From Sipunculus nudus (taxonomy: Eukaryota; Annelida; Sipuncula; Golfingiida; Sipunculidae): a stretch of DNA of 64,000 nucleotides. The stretch is from positions 15,623,508-15,687,507 of the forward strand of contig CM049313.1 in assembly GCA_026874595.1 (NCBI GenBank). Direction: 5' to 3'. The notes below the pieces were generated by a model. That model worked only from the letters and a program-made list of their open reading frames with translations, had not been told where the DNA came from and made no database searches. The translations under genes and the position numbers were made by a program. Below, piece by piece: positions 1-10,869 of this stretch (the stretch's first letter is position 1; each line of letters starts with the position of its first letter).

Positions 1-400
1 CTAATCATTTCAAAATCAGTGGCCTGACTGTCCTGAGAAATTCATTTTTCAAACAAAGAAATCCAAACAAAAACTGATTTTCCAATCGGGAAAGTGCCAT
101 CTGCAGAACCAGAGTAAATAACATTCAAAATTTACATACACTATTAAACCTGGCAGACCCTACTTTGTCATCAACCTGCAGTTATATAGCTGTGTCGGGT
201 TAGCAATTTTAGCGAACCTGTGAGCTTATGCAGAGGTGTGGTGTTGTCCTGCATCCATCATCGGTCAGCTGTTGTCTGAACATTAACCCATACTATTTTA
301 GTATCATTTGTATCATTGAAAGATTTTGTTAAACAACCTGAATGATACCAAAACTGTTATTTTAAGTTGCATTTAACCCATGTAGGCCGAGGTACATGAA
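1..400 (+). repeat. Diverged duplicated segment, left copy
   Basis: Positions 10-135 and 355-400 match 2342-2455 and 2549-2612 in the same order and orientation. Shared landmarks are CTGCAGAAC followed by a run ending in AATAACATTC, then TTATTTTAAGT, then GAGGTACATGAAA. The copies are clearly diverged with indels. The intervening 1.9 kb holds the 1876-2344 dispersed repeat. No coding potential is seen in this copy or in 480-1875. Confidence 0.5.
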
Positions 401-1875
401 AAGTTTTTTATTAATAAATTATCATCAGTTGCTTTTTCTTTAAGTCATGAAACATGATTTTATAGTCAGCTGAGTTAAACAAGGGACCTATGGGTCACGG
501 CGCTCAGCTGTTATATATGATAAAAAAATATGATTTAGAAATGAGGCACATGCTGGTTTTGTGTGGTAATAAGTATAAGCTGTATTATGAGTTGTTGTTG
601 TTAAGCTTATGTATGATTTTGATGGTACCTTTGGAGACAGAGAAGAGAATTGATTTCATTTATTTTATTAACAAATGGAGTACTATTGTCACACAGATTT
701 TGACTTGGCCATATAACTTATAAGCAGAACATATAATATAAGAGTTTAACTATTTATTAAAAAAATTACAAATATTGTCCCAGATATAATTTTTATTAAA
801 AATAATAAGAGAATCGTATGATTTTTAAAATGAAATATAACTGAAATGATTATTAAAATAATATTAAAGAATATATTCATGAATGCATTCATGAATACAT
901 TTGGAAAGTATTTGCACTGGTATTCATATACTTTCATTTTTACCTTAATTCCCATTCTTTGTGCAAGAAATTTTATAATGGAGTACATATTCATATTCGT
1001 ATTTAAATACAATTGCAAAGTATTCCCACCATGTCTGGTATTTATTCAGTTTTCACCAAACAATGATGTTGAGAATCCAGAATATACAAAATTCACACGT
1101 TTAAATAATGATCATAAGTACCTGGTTTTATGGCTTTTATTTATATTAAAAAAAAATAAATGTAATATATTCATTTTGGACTAATTTCACATCAATTTAC
1201 ACACTAGACACAGTAGGAATCTAGATTAATATTATCAACTGCATCTTTGTCTATCATTAATTTCCTTCATATGATCCCTAATGATTAGTAATGAATAATA
1301 TGATTTACTTTTTTATTATTAAAATTGAACTGAAAAATGCCATAGGTGACTGCATGGTATTATTTGGAATACGTGACATTCTATCCATCGATACAAGATT
1401 CTTATATCATCAGAAACTGCAAGTTAATTCCCTATTATTATAAACTAACAAATTCCTGTTCTATTTTTCTTTAATTTGTTATTAAAAACCAATAAAAATT
1501 GATTAATTTATTGTTTATTGTTATGTTGTTGGTTAAAACAACTAGATGAGTTGGGTTGGACACCTGGATCAACTGTGGCTGGCCATAAGCTGCCTTGCTG
1601 CCCCAGTATATGCCTCACCTCAAGCGTGCATAATTTGCTGAAAGTTAAACAAGGTCAACATACATGTGACTCAAGAGTGGCTGGAGAGAGAAAATGCTAA
1701 CAAAAACATGCTGAGAAAATTAAATCCACAGTACTTTCAGGAAAAAAACGTGCCATGGTCAAAGTTGGGCAAAATTTAAGGTACCAATTTTTAATTTTGT
1801 TAATATTTTAAAAAATTTTAAAGATTTTGATCTAATTTTGGGTGTACAATTTAATTTTGATTAATTAAAGTTATA
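401..1875. other. AT-rich stretch without a recognised gene
   Basis: Only short chance reading frames are present on either strand. Positions 463-479 read TAGTCAGCTGAGTTAAAC-like sequence, matching the 3' end of the dispersed repeat at 1876-2344 and suggesting a truncated third copy. Nothing else is supported here. Confidence 0.5.
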
Positions 1876-2344
1876 TTACTGGAAAAAAGTCCATAGCTTT
1901 AACAAGTTTTGTGTTAAGTGATCAAATATCTTTCCTGATTTTTTACAAAATGCATTATGTTCTGGCCCATAACTTTCTTAAATTATATAATACAGACATA
2001 ATTTCAGGCATGTACATAGGAACTATATAGAGGAATATTTATGTAAATATGAGGAAAAACAGATGAGTGGTTTTGAAATTAGGCAGCCCTGAAGTGTGAA
2101 AATAGGTTTTTAATAAAAAATTTAGGTTTTTCCTTATTTCTCAAAGGAACAAAGTCGCAAAGACCCAGTTTTCGGCTTGATAGGAGATTTTGGGGACATA
2201 TAACACAATGCCAAATTTTGGATTCCTAGGTCTTACAGTTTCAAAACGTTCCATATCTACGGACGGACAGACAGACAGACGGATGGACGATGGACAATGG
2301 ACCACGACTATAGCTCAGATGACTTATAGTCAGCTGAGCTAAAA
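1876..2344 (+). repeat. Dispersed repeat family R1, copy 1
   Basis: This roughly 470-bp repeat matches 45573-46028 in the same orientation. Shared blocks include AGGCAGCCCTGAAGTGTGA, a GGAACAAAGTC block, an AGTTTTCGG block, the pyrimidine-poor run ACGGACAGACAGA, and the terminal block TAGTCAGCTGAGCTAAAAA. No reading frame of note is present. The GGACAGACAGACGG run is a common feature of dispersed repeats in marine invertebrates, from general knowledge. Its class (SINE-like or other) is undetermined. Confidence 0.65.
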
Positions 2345-2620
2345 ATCAGAGGCCCACTGAGATATTCCAATTTACAAACAAAGTATTCAGCATAAAACAT
2401 GTTTTTCCAATAAGGAGAGTGACACCTGCAGAACATGAGTTAATAACATTCTATTTCAATATTAACATGCTGTATTAAAATTATATAATTATATAAATTT
2501 ATATAAATACTCAATCATCCTTTGAAATCATTAGTGATGCATTATCTGTTATGAAACTTATTTTAAGTGACATGTACTAACCAAGGGAGGCTGAGGTACA
2601 TGAAATGTTTCACTATCAGT
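2341..2620 (+). repeat. Diverged duplicated segment, right copy
   Basis: This is the partner of the segment at 1-400. It begins directly after the end of repeat R1, so R1 may have inserted at or near the duplication boundary. No gene is seen. Confidence 0.5.
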
Positions 2621-2737
2621 CAAATTCTGAGATCTGTAGAGCAACAAATTAAGCAAATTTCAAACTGAAATTTGACATAATTTCATGTACCAGTTCCCTA
2701 CAGGGCATGGCTTGGCAATGTTTCAGTATTAGACATA

Positions 2738-3358
2738 TAAAAAAATAAAAATATATATATTTAATTTATATAGCGCTAATTCAACAAAATAGTTATCAAA
2801 AGCGCTTTACAAGACACAAAGCACAGTTTTACTAAAACATAAAAGGTAGATTCCTACTAAAGCAAAGATTCCTAAAAGAAAATTCTAATTTCTAAGACCT
2901 ACCAAAAGCTAATATAAAAAGGTAAGTTTTAAGATTTCTTTTAAAAGAAGCTAAAGATGGTGAAGCTCTGATTGAGTGCGGAAGTTCATTCCACAACCTT
3001 GGTGCCACAGCTGAGAAAGCTCTCGAACGACACATCTCACTTCGTGCTTTAGGGATCACTAAAAGCCCTTGGTCAGATGACCTAAGCTGCCTGACTGGAA
3101 CATTAAAGTTAAAAGGTTCCTAATGTAAATAGGCGATTGACCATTTAAGGCTTTGTATACTAATAATAAAATTTTAAAATCAATGCGCTGTCGCACCGGG
3201 AGCCAATGGAGTATTGGTGTAATGTGGTCACGCTTCTTGGCACCAGTTACAAGCCTAGCAGCTGCATTCTGCACTCTCTGTAGCCTGTCCAGTAACTTGC
3301 TAGGAAGACCACATAGCAAAGAGTTGGAACAGTCAATCCTTGAACTGATTAACGCATG
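2738..3358 (-). pseudogene. LINE reverse-transcriptase C-terminus and 3' tail (CR1/L2-like fragment)
   Basis: Read on the minus strand from 3358, the frame encodes the region that follows the catalytic core in CR1/L2/Jockey-type reverse transcriptases. It contains LQRVQNAAARLVTG, then HWLPVRQRIDFKILLLVYKALNG. After a one-base frameshift near 3105-3115 it continues with RSEMCRSRAFSAVAPRLWNE, LASFKRNLKTYLF and a stop at 2892-2894. The YADD catalytic motif and all upstream domains are absent, so this is a 5'-truncated dead copy. The 3' untranslated part (about 2765-2815) carries paired AGCGCT-type motifs next to TATATAAAT, typical of CR1/L2 3' tails, and ends in an A/T-rich run. Recognition of the class is firm; the exact clade is not. 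Confidence 0.85.
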
Positions 3359-3359
3359 A

Positions 3360-4720
3360 ATTAATGTTATTAGTTAATCTTGAGTTAGGAAACCCTTTTA
3401 TATTTCTAATATATGCCTCTATCAAATGAAAGCTTTGGAAAGACGGGATATTTTACCTGAATTATATTTTTAGACAAATCCCTTTTTTTATCTGAATTAT
3501 ACTTTTAGACAAATCCCTAAGAAAGAGAACAAGGAAGACACAGGAGGGGCCCAATTTATTATGTACAGATATCAATTGATAGCGTTGAAACACAGTTAAA
3601 GTCCAGGCAGTAATGGAGTAATTTATCATCAATAACACTTACCTGAAAAAGTAATCAAGAAGCTCTTAATTAACTTATAATGTTAAACAGTGAACTTATA
3701 TTATCAGGATCACCTGATATGCATGACTTAACAATGAAATAAGCTGAAGAAATTCTTTTTCATGACTTTCTGAAGAGTTTCTAAAATTTTATGATGTCTT
3801 AGGCAATTTAATGACTTTTTTCCTGGCCTTTTAACACATGAGAATTACATTTACATTTCTATTAATGTCAAGCTCTGTATTTTTTATAAGAAAATCATTA
3901 TAAATTCTTATGTTTTAACATTCAGTAAATTCAAAGGAAATTTTCATTAATATCGATGAAAAAGTGATCTTTGCAGAAGTAATAAAATAAAATCTATACT
4001 ATTTTCAATATTTCACCTGATGTAACCAATTTTAGATTTTTAAATGATAAAATCTTGCAGCTGCTGACCCCAAGTTTAGTACAACCTTACATCCTGTACT
4101 CTTGATTAAAAACGTATCTACTGCAAAAATAGTCGTATTGTTGGAGGTTTCACTGAATGTCAATGACAGGATCTGGTAACAAGTGCTCTCTTCAGGTGAC
4201 TCGTGTCAGAGCCACTTGCCATCAACTCATTCCAGGTCTCATGTGGGAGGGGACTGTGACATTTCAAACACCTGTCCACTCAGTGTCAAGTGATACAACT
4301 TGTGACTAAACTAAAACGAATATAGTTTAAATCCAACACTGATCAGTTCAGCCTGAAGACATTTAATTATATAAATACAGAATAAGTTAAAGAACACAAA
4401 TACTTAATGTTTTGTTGATTAAGATTTGAAGGTTTTGTCTCTGAATGCATTTCTTCAAGTTATCACGTTTACCAAGGAGTTTGTTTTCTCTCAGGTCTGT
4501 TTGTTTGTTTGTTTTTTCTTGCATGCTATCACAATTACATTGAAACTGCTGAACAGATTTCTGAGACACTTTATGGAGGGGTAGAACATGGATAAATGAA
4601 AACACCCATTAAATTATTTGCAGATCCAGATAAAAGAGCAGACCCATTGTACTTTGTAGCAGGATTTTTTTTTTCTTGGTGAGGGATATACATTCCTGCA
4701 TACATTGAAGTTAATTCTGT
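3360..4720. other. No gene or repeat recognised
   Basis: AT-rich sequence with only short open frames on both strands. A minus-orientation donor-like ACTTACCT occurs near 3649 but has no convincing exon beside it. Confidence 0.4.
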
Positions 4721-4724
4721 GGTT

Positions 4725-5815
4725 TCCAGGTAAACTCCATTGAAATTAATGATTCCTTGAATTCCCCTAAATGATACCTCCAAGTAGTGTTGGGACGATA
4801 TGGGTTTTTGATATCATGATAATTATACAAATTTTATCGTGATATACCGTGATATCGCGATATTTTTAATTATATATTATGACATTAATAAGCCATCAAT
4901 AATGATATTTATAACAACCACCTTTAAAGTCTTGACTTTATACAAGGGGTTAAGTATTAATATCATTTAAACCTGTTGTGCCAGTACCAGAATGACTGTA
5001 GTGATGTAAGTAGCATGAAGGTCCTGCAGGTGTGCAAGCTTTAGGCACGGGAAGTCCAGCCCCCATCATCGAATCATGCTTGTCAGAACTTTCCATCAGT
5101 TTCCAATAGCTACATAAAAACCGGAGAATCCCAGCGAATTTTCGGAGAGCGTGTCATACCAATCATGGTTAAATATACCATCCCAATTTTATATGGCAAA
5201 ATATGCAACCCGTATGGAATGTTCGATTCAGTTGTGACACTTTAATGTTGACATTTTCGTTCCTAGCAATAAAAGCATAAATATGTGTATTTATTGCTCT
5301 TTCATTGTAATGTTTTTTCTCCTGGAATTCTCAAGCTTTCCTCCTCTCTGATTCATCCTGCTACTTCCAGACTTTTCCGACTAATTTCAAGTCTGTAAGC
5401 ACACGGTTCCAACCACACGCGTGTATTCAGATACATGTGGTTTATAAAAAATAAATGTGATTCTTTGAAATAAATTTATTTTGAATGTCAAGGGCTTGTT
5501 TGTGAACCAAAACCATGAACAAAAATTGATATCGTGGTATCGCAATAATAGGAAAGTTGACGGTATGATAACCGTAGCTGTCAGATATCGTGATAACACC
5601 GTATACCGGTAACCGTCCCAACCCTACCTCCAAGGTAAGTCATTCCTCCCTGGTTAATCATACCTCCCATGTAAGTGATACCTCCAATGTAAGTGATACC
5701 TCCCAGTTAATTATAAGTCATAACTCCCAGGTAATTAATTATAAGTCATACCTCCCTGGTAAGTCATAACTCCCAGGTAAGTCTTCACTCCAATGTAAAC
5801 TTGGTATCTTCCATA
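4725..5815. repeat. Degenerate minisatellite (about 20-bp unit), split by a transposon
   Basis: Units resembling GATACCTCCCATGTAAGT recur from 5627 to about 5810 with many substitutions and spacer changes. One or two weaker units lie left of the transposon at about 4725-4784. The hAT-type element at 4785-5626 inserted into one unit, duplicating its CCTCCAAG. The repeated GTAAGT looks like a splice donor but is only part of the unit. Confidence 0.65.
4785..5626. mobile_element. Non-autonomous hAT-type element, 842 bp
   Basis: The ends are inverted: left TAGTGTTGGGACG, right CGTCCCAACCCTA. They are flanked by a perfect 8-bp direct repeat CCTCCAAG at 4777-4784 and 5627-5634. An 8-bp target duplication and TARNG-type ends are hallmarks of the hAT superfamily. 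The subterminal regions are rich in GATATCG/CGATATC-like motifs (GATATCGCGATAT near 4852), also inverted between the two ends. No transposase is encoded. This is a clear, fairly intact non-autonomous copy. Confidence 0.85.
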
Positions 5816-6465
5816 ATGCTGGAACTTAAAGGGCTAATATCAATTATTCTGGTGAAAATATTAAAATCCTCATTTCTAAATTTATGGTACTACCATTTGT
5901 AGCAACCCTGGCAAAATTCCTTTTATTAAAAATTAAATAAGAAGTTGATAAATTTTAAAATTAGACCCGTCACAGTTTATAATCAATAGCCTTGTCATGA
6001 TAATCAATACTGACTTTTCTGTTGATACTGGTCTTTAATAATATCAAATGTTAATAGATCACTAAGCAAGGGTTGATAAGGAGTATTAACATAGGCCCTG
6101 GATAATCAAATTTACTAAGTTTATACAGAAACAAAAGCCAAGCTGCATGTGAAATGGAGACTTTTTGATACAGCCAAGGTAAGTATCACACATACATGAG
6201 TTGATTATAGCTCTGAGACAGACTTTTCTACTGGACAGTGACATCACAGCCCTCTTTCCACACAATAATGATACAAAAAACAGCACATTACTCACTGCCT
6301 GCTTGAGGCTACTGCTGGAACCATGCAGCCTCTCAAACGAGTTTCCACGCTCAGCCATCATGCCACATGGTCAAAAAACCAACTCTCCCTTCTGGTCTAA
6401 ACGATCCCTCGTCGTGAAATGTCCCCTCCACCATCAGTCACTTCATGTGATGACCTGGAAGCATA
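5816..6465. other. No gene recognised
   Basis: Short opposed frames occupy 6086-6470. A donor-like AAGGTAAGTATC at about 6177 follows a 19-codon open stretch, but this is too short to call an exon. Confidence 0.35.
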
Positions 6466-6467
6466 AA

Positions 6468-6640
6468 TAAGGAAGCATTCAATAAGGCACTGTCAGTGTT
6501 CAATAAGGCACTGTCAGTTTTCAATAAGGCACTGTCAAATTCAATGAGGAACTGTCAAAACTCAATGAGGCACTGTCAAAATAAGGCAATTCCCAGCTGT
6601 TAAGATCCAATGAGGCAATTTCAAAATCAGTGGAATGACA
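6468..6640 (+). repeat. Short minisatellite, about 22-bp unit
   Basis: Units of the form TTCAATAAGGCACTGTCAG recur about six times. The first three are near-identical; later ones change to CAATGAGGCACTGTCAAAA and then decay into flanking DNA. Confidence 0.75.
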
Positions 6641-8062
6641 CACTGTCTGCATTGCCAAACTTTAATGAGGAGAAGAGATAGATGAATAAGAGTTTTAAAT
6701 ACAAAAAAAACAATTCCCTAATATAGGGTTATAATAACTTCATTATGACATACCAGTCACAAAATAAAACAACAAAACCTACTGGTTTTTAAGTTCAGCC
6801 TCTGTATAAATATCATTAATGTTACTGACTTGGTTTAAATGCTGATCATCTGACTTCCAGATTCCTGTACTGCAAAGTACAGATGAAGTACTATTTTCCA
6901 CTACACTTTTACCACCATAAACACTGGAATAATTAGCCAGTTCCCACATATATTCCCATTAGCAGTTGGGGCAGAGCAGGTGCTCTGCTATATATAATGG
7001 ATCTTAATGATCCCCCTCACTATTGACGAGTCTGGTGGCCATGTTTAATCACCATAATTGAAAATATTTTATCGACAAATTGCTGCGTGTATATTCCTAT
7101 GTCCATATTTGTTAGGCGAGTTCAAAAGGCAGTCGTTTCTGCTTCATTAAACAATATTTATTGATGAACTCACACACACTTAAGAAAGCAAATGATGCCA
7201 GTGCAGCCAAGGTAATCTTGTGGAATAGGAGTCTTGCAGAAGTAATATCCTGACACAGGATCATGTTCTCTTATTGGTTGTTGAGCAATCGGGCTTTATG
7301 GCGGCCATAATGTCTTAAATGGTCAAATAATGAGATGTATTTAAGTGCTATTCAATAAGGAAATCTCTGATACTACAAGAATACTACAAGACCTGTTAGC
7401 TGCTCACAAACAGAAAACTGTATGGAGTTACCTAAGTAAATTTGTATTAAATTACTATCCCTCATAGAAAGTTTGTTTACTGAAATCTGATTCTACATGA
7501 CTCACTTAAAGGGGCCTAACCACAAGTGTACCAGGTATGTTAAATATATATTAAATATGTTTTTTTCTCTTTAAAATACTATGGTAACGGTATCTGCCAA
7601 ATACTAAATCGTTTTGCTTACTCCTGCGTACATGTGGCTATAAGTTTGCATCAGGCCTGATTACTGGTTTTAACATCAAAATAGCATGCCTGCTGCATGA
7701 TGACTGTACTGTGTAACTTCCAAAATCACGATTTTCAAACTTCCAAAACATGTTTCTTCTTTCATCTTTCTTCACCTTATTTGGGAGTTGTTGTGCATGT
7801 GTAATACTGGACCTCTGGTCAGTCTTATTATGGTAAACAGACTCACATGGACGGTATAATTTAGTAACACACAGAAATATAACAACGTATACAATACAAG
7901 AATTAGAGACAGCATGTCTGTGTGCCAAGATGGTTTGTTGGGAAAGTTTTATAATTCAACCAAAATAAACTAACAGCTAGAGATAACACACATGAACTGC
8001 AAATGTTTAAGCAACTTTAAATAACTAAGTTAGTCACTTCCCATACTTGCAGAACACTTATC
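6641..8062. other. No gene recognised
   Basis: A 96-codon minus frame at 7638-7928 lacks an ATG start, and no similarity was recognised. The remainder is AT-rich with no repeat structure that could be supported by eye. Confidence 0.35.
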
Positions 8063-8068
8063 AAGATG

Positions 8069-8469
8069 CAGGGCTCGACATTAATGGTTAACCTCTTGCC
8101 CGGGGCAAGTTAAAATGGTGGTAGGGCAACCAACCATGGGTTCCTACTTGCCTGACGGGCCAAGTGGGTACAACATAAACCTTTACACAAAGGCCTGAAT
8201 CTTGACCAACCTTAAGTTGGACACTTTCTTTTTCAGGAGAAGGGAAATCATTATTGAATACCTTTAGCTTTAATTACAATACATTTAATCTGTGCAAATG
8301 CCAAAGAGAAATATAATTAACAAAATAACCATGTGGATCGCATTTTTTGTGGTTGTGGCCATGATTACTGATTTTTGGGGGACAAGTAAAAATTCATGTA
8401 GGGCAAGTGAAAGCTAGTTGTCACTTGCAATACTTGGCAAATACTTTAAAAAGTTAATGTCGAGCCCTG
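8069..8469 (+). mobile_element. Non-autonomous TIR element, family T5, copy 1 (401 bp)
   Basis: The element begins CAGGGCTCGACATTAA and ends TTAATGTCGAGCCCTG, a perfect 16-bp terminal inverted repeat. It is flanked by the direct repeat AGATG at 8064-8068 and 8470-8474. A second copy in opposite orientation at 53144-53551 is also flanked by a perfect 5-bp duplication, so the 5-bp rule is seen twice. The interior carries several TTGCCC/GGGCAAGT motifs near both ends. No transposase is present. A hAT clade that makes 5-bp duplications is a possible source; the superfamily is not settled. Confidence 0.85.
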
Positions 8470-8599
8470 AGATGCTAGTGAGTAGGTGTTTTTTTTTCCC
8501 AGATCCCTAGCACACACATTGCCATACTTTCAATGGTTACCTTTAAGGCCGGTGATGTTGGAAAATGAGATCAGAGACACTCAGTCTAGCTTGTAGGAA

Positions 8600-8955
8600 T
8601 TTTCTTAAAGTGTCAAAGGGAAGCTGGTGTCAATGTCGATTTGGTGTCAAATTGCAACTAGTGTCAATGGGAAGCCAGTATCAATGTGGAACTTGTGTCA
8701 GTATCAATGTGAAACAAGAATCCAGTATCAATTGGGGGCTACTGTCAATATATATGGAGCAGCTGTCAATGTGTAACTAGTGTCAATTCAAGCTACTGTC
8801 AGCACAAAGCCAGTCTCAATGTGAAACTAGTGTGTGTTGAACTAGTGTCAATGTGATGAAGCTAGTTTCAATATATAGAGTCTGTGTCAACAGAGAGCTA
8901 CCTGGTAGCTTTGGGAAGCCGGTGTCAGCAAAAAGCACAGCCTCAGTGTGGAGAA
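8600..8955 (+). repeat. Degenerate minisatellite with AGTGTCAAT motif
   Basis: A loosely periodic (about 20 bp) series of units such as AACTAGTGTCAATGTGAA runs through this interval, with extensive substitution and unit-length variation. It lies just downstream of the T5 element. Open frames here are by-products. Confidence 0.55.
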
Positions 8956-9680
8956 ATTATTCTCAATGCCTGTTAACTTGCATATTGTTCCCACTGCTGT
9001 TGTATCAATCATATTGTCCTATGCCACATCAGAAATGCACTGAATGTTATATCCACAGAGTATGGGGGCTGTCAGGTTCACACCATCTCAATGACAATCT
9101 ATCAAAATCCAGTGCGACCAGGCCCTCAGTGTAGGTATGTTATATTGAAACAAGTCATGCAACAATATAAAGCAAAGTTAAACAAAACAAATTGATAGCA
9201 ACAATGTAGAAACTGCAGAACCCATCTCTAATGACACAGCAAGTAATACTGCAATGTGATTACAATTATTGATTTATTTCCACATTTTTACTCGGCAGAA
9301 TAAACACAAGGAGTCTCGACTCTATGAACACTGAGCTGTCTCACCCATCTTCTTTATCATCAACCCATGGACAAATTGATGGGTTACCGAACACCACCGA
9401 CCACCGCAGGCCTGGCCTAACAGAATTACCTACACATAACTGAATAAAGTGGATACGACAAAGAAATAATGGATATTGGCACAATGGCTTGATATATAGA
9501 CTTATGATCTGTCATGAACAGACTTTGGTACATGAAATCTACATTAATTTTAACAATAACAGAAATTTTCATATACATTTTATAATTTATTTATTTATAT
9601 ATCACAAGCATTACTTCAAAATATGTTGCAGTCTGCTTCTTGAATGTGTACATTTAAAATATCCCTGTTGAATTACATTT
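8956..9680. other. No gene recognised
   Basis: Short frames only. Sequence composition does not differ from the surroundings. Confidence 0.35.
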
Positions 9681-9694
9681 GGAATATCAAAATT

Positions 9695-9995
9695 ATTTTC
9701 AATCTATGAAAGTTTGTCATTTTATTTATATTTCTCATTTATATATTCAATCTATCAAAGTTTGTCATCTTTTTTATATTTCTCAATTATATATTCATTC
9801 TATCAAAGTTTATCGTCTTATTTATATTTCTCAATTTATATTCAATCCATCAAAGTTTGTCATCTTATTTATATTTCTAATTTATATATTCAATCTGTCA
9901 AAGTTTGTCATCTTATTTATATTTCTCATTTATAAATTCAATCTATCAAAGTTTGTCATCTTATTTATATTTTTCAATTATATATTCAAACTTAC
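9695..9995 (+). repeat. Minisatellite, about 43-bp unit, seven copies
   Basis: Units contain AAAGTTTGTCATCTTATTTA followed by TATTTCTCATTTATATATTC and a TCAATCTATC link. Seven copies can be counted with point changes and small indels. Overlapping frames across it (9679-10002) translate into repeated Tyr/Phe/Ile-rich peptides and are not taken as genes. Confidence 0.85.
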
Positions 9996-10785
9996 TGAAT
10001 GAGAATGAAAACAACTAGTAGTCTAGTCAATCTAGCAAATTTGAGGGGGAAACGCACTTTTACACTTTTACACAATTTATTTCACGCCATCCCAAAAGTC
10101 CCAAAACAACCTTCCTGAAGTGCACTGCAGTGAAATAAATTATGTTGCAAATGGTGGTGGGTGAATGTACTAATTTGACTGGACAACAGATGATGATGGT
10201 GATGTGGGTACAGGGAGAGTCATAGAGATTGAATTTGTTATTGAGCACCATGGATGATAAAGATCAGAATTTTGGTTGAACACAAAGACAAATTAAGCAT
10301 CCTTGTATATACTAGTGGTCCTTTGATGAGAGCAAAAATTGAATTATGTTTTTGCCAGAGTTGGTTTGTTTGTCTGTTAGCAAAATTACTTAAAAAAGTT
10401 ATTGACAAAATTTGATGAAATTTTCAGAATAGCTATAGTCAAAGATACAAGGAACAATCAGTTAAATTTTGGGGATATCTCCATCTGTATCCATGAATTT
10501 TTTTCAAGGAAAAATGCTGCATTTCTGACTATGCCATAGGGGGGATATGAGCTGCCTTGGAGGGTGTCTGCACTCTCTTAGTGCCAATTTTTAGTTATAA
10601 TTGAATTTAATAAATTTCTTTTCTTTCCATTAAATGATAACATGTTATTTTTAATGCCTTCTAGATTTCATGTTTTTTCCACCGGGACAGGAATGGACAA
10701 GCTTTTGTTATCTGAGATTAAGAGAATAAGACTTTGAAGCTCATCTCAGATGTTCTATCAAGATTTCATAATTTTGCCAATTGAG
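9996..10785. other. No gene recognised
   Basis: Short frames only; AT-rich. Confidence 0.35.
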
Positions 10786-10789
10786 GCAT

Positions 10790-10862
10790 AAGCAATGTTC
10801 AAACCTTGGGCCTCTGTTCTCTGCCAAGTCAAATGCCATAACCACTGGGCTGTGTCCTACTC
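10790..10862 (-). repeat. tRNA-derived SINE head (minus strand)
   Basis: On the minus strand the sequence reads like a decayed tRNA gene. An A-box-like CAGCCCAGTGGTTATGGC is followed about 35 bases later by a B-box-like GGTTTGAACAT. The acceptor ends do not pair and the anticodon arm is degenerate, so it is read as a SINE promoter head and not as a working tRNA. Confidence 0.5.
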
Positions 10863-10869
10863 CAACCAA

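Noticed and set aside
6130-6177. Possible small plus-strand exon between TTTATACAG and AAGGTAAGT
   Set aside because: Only about 50 bases with no recognised peptide; such pairs are expected by chance in this length of DNA.
7638-7928. 96-codon minus frame with a hydrophobic N-terminal part
   Set aside because: No ATG start, an in-frame stop just upstream, and no clear splice acceptor; possibly an exon but not supportable.
9679-10002. 107-codon plus frame with repeated peptides
   Set aside because: It spans the 43-bp minisatellite and overlaps another open frame; no start context or domain.
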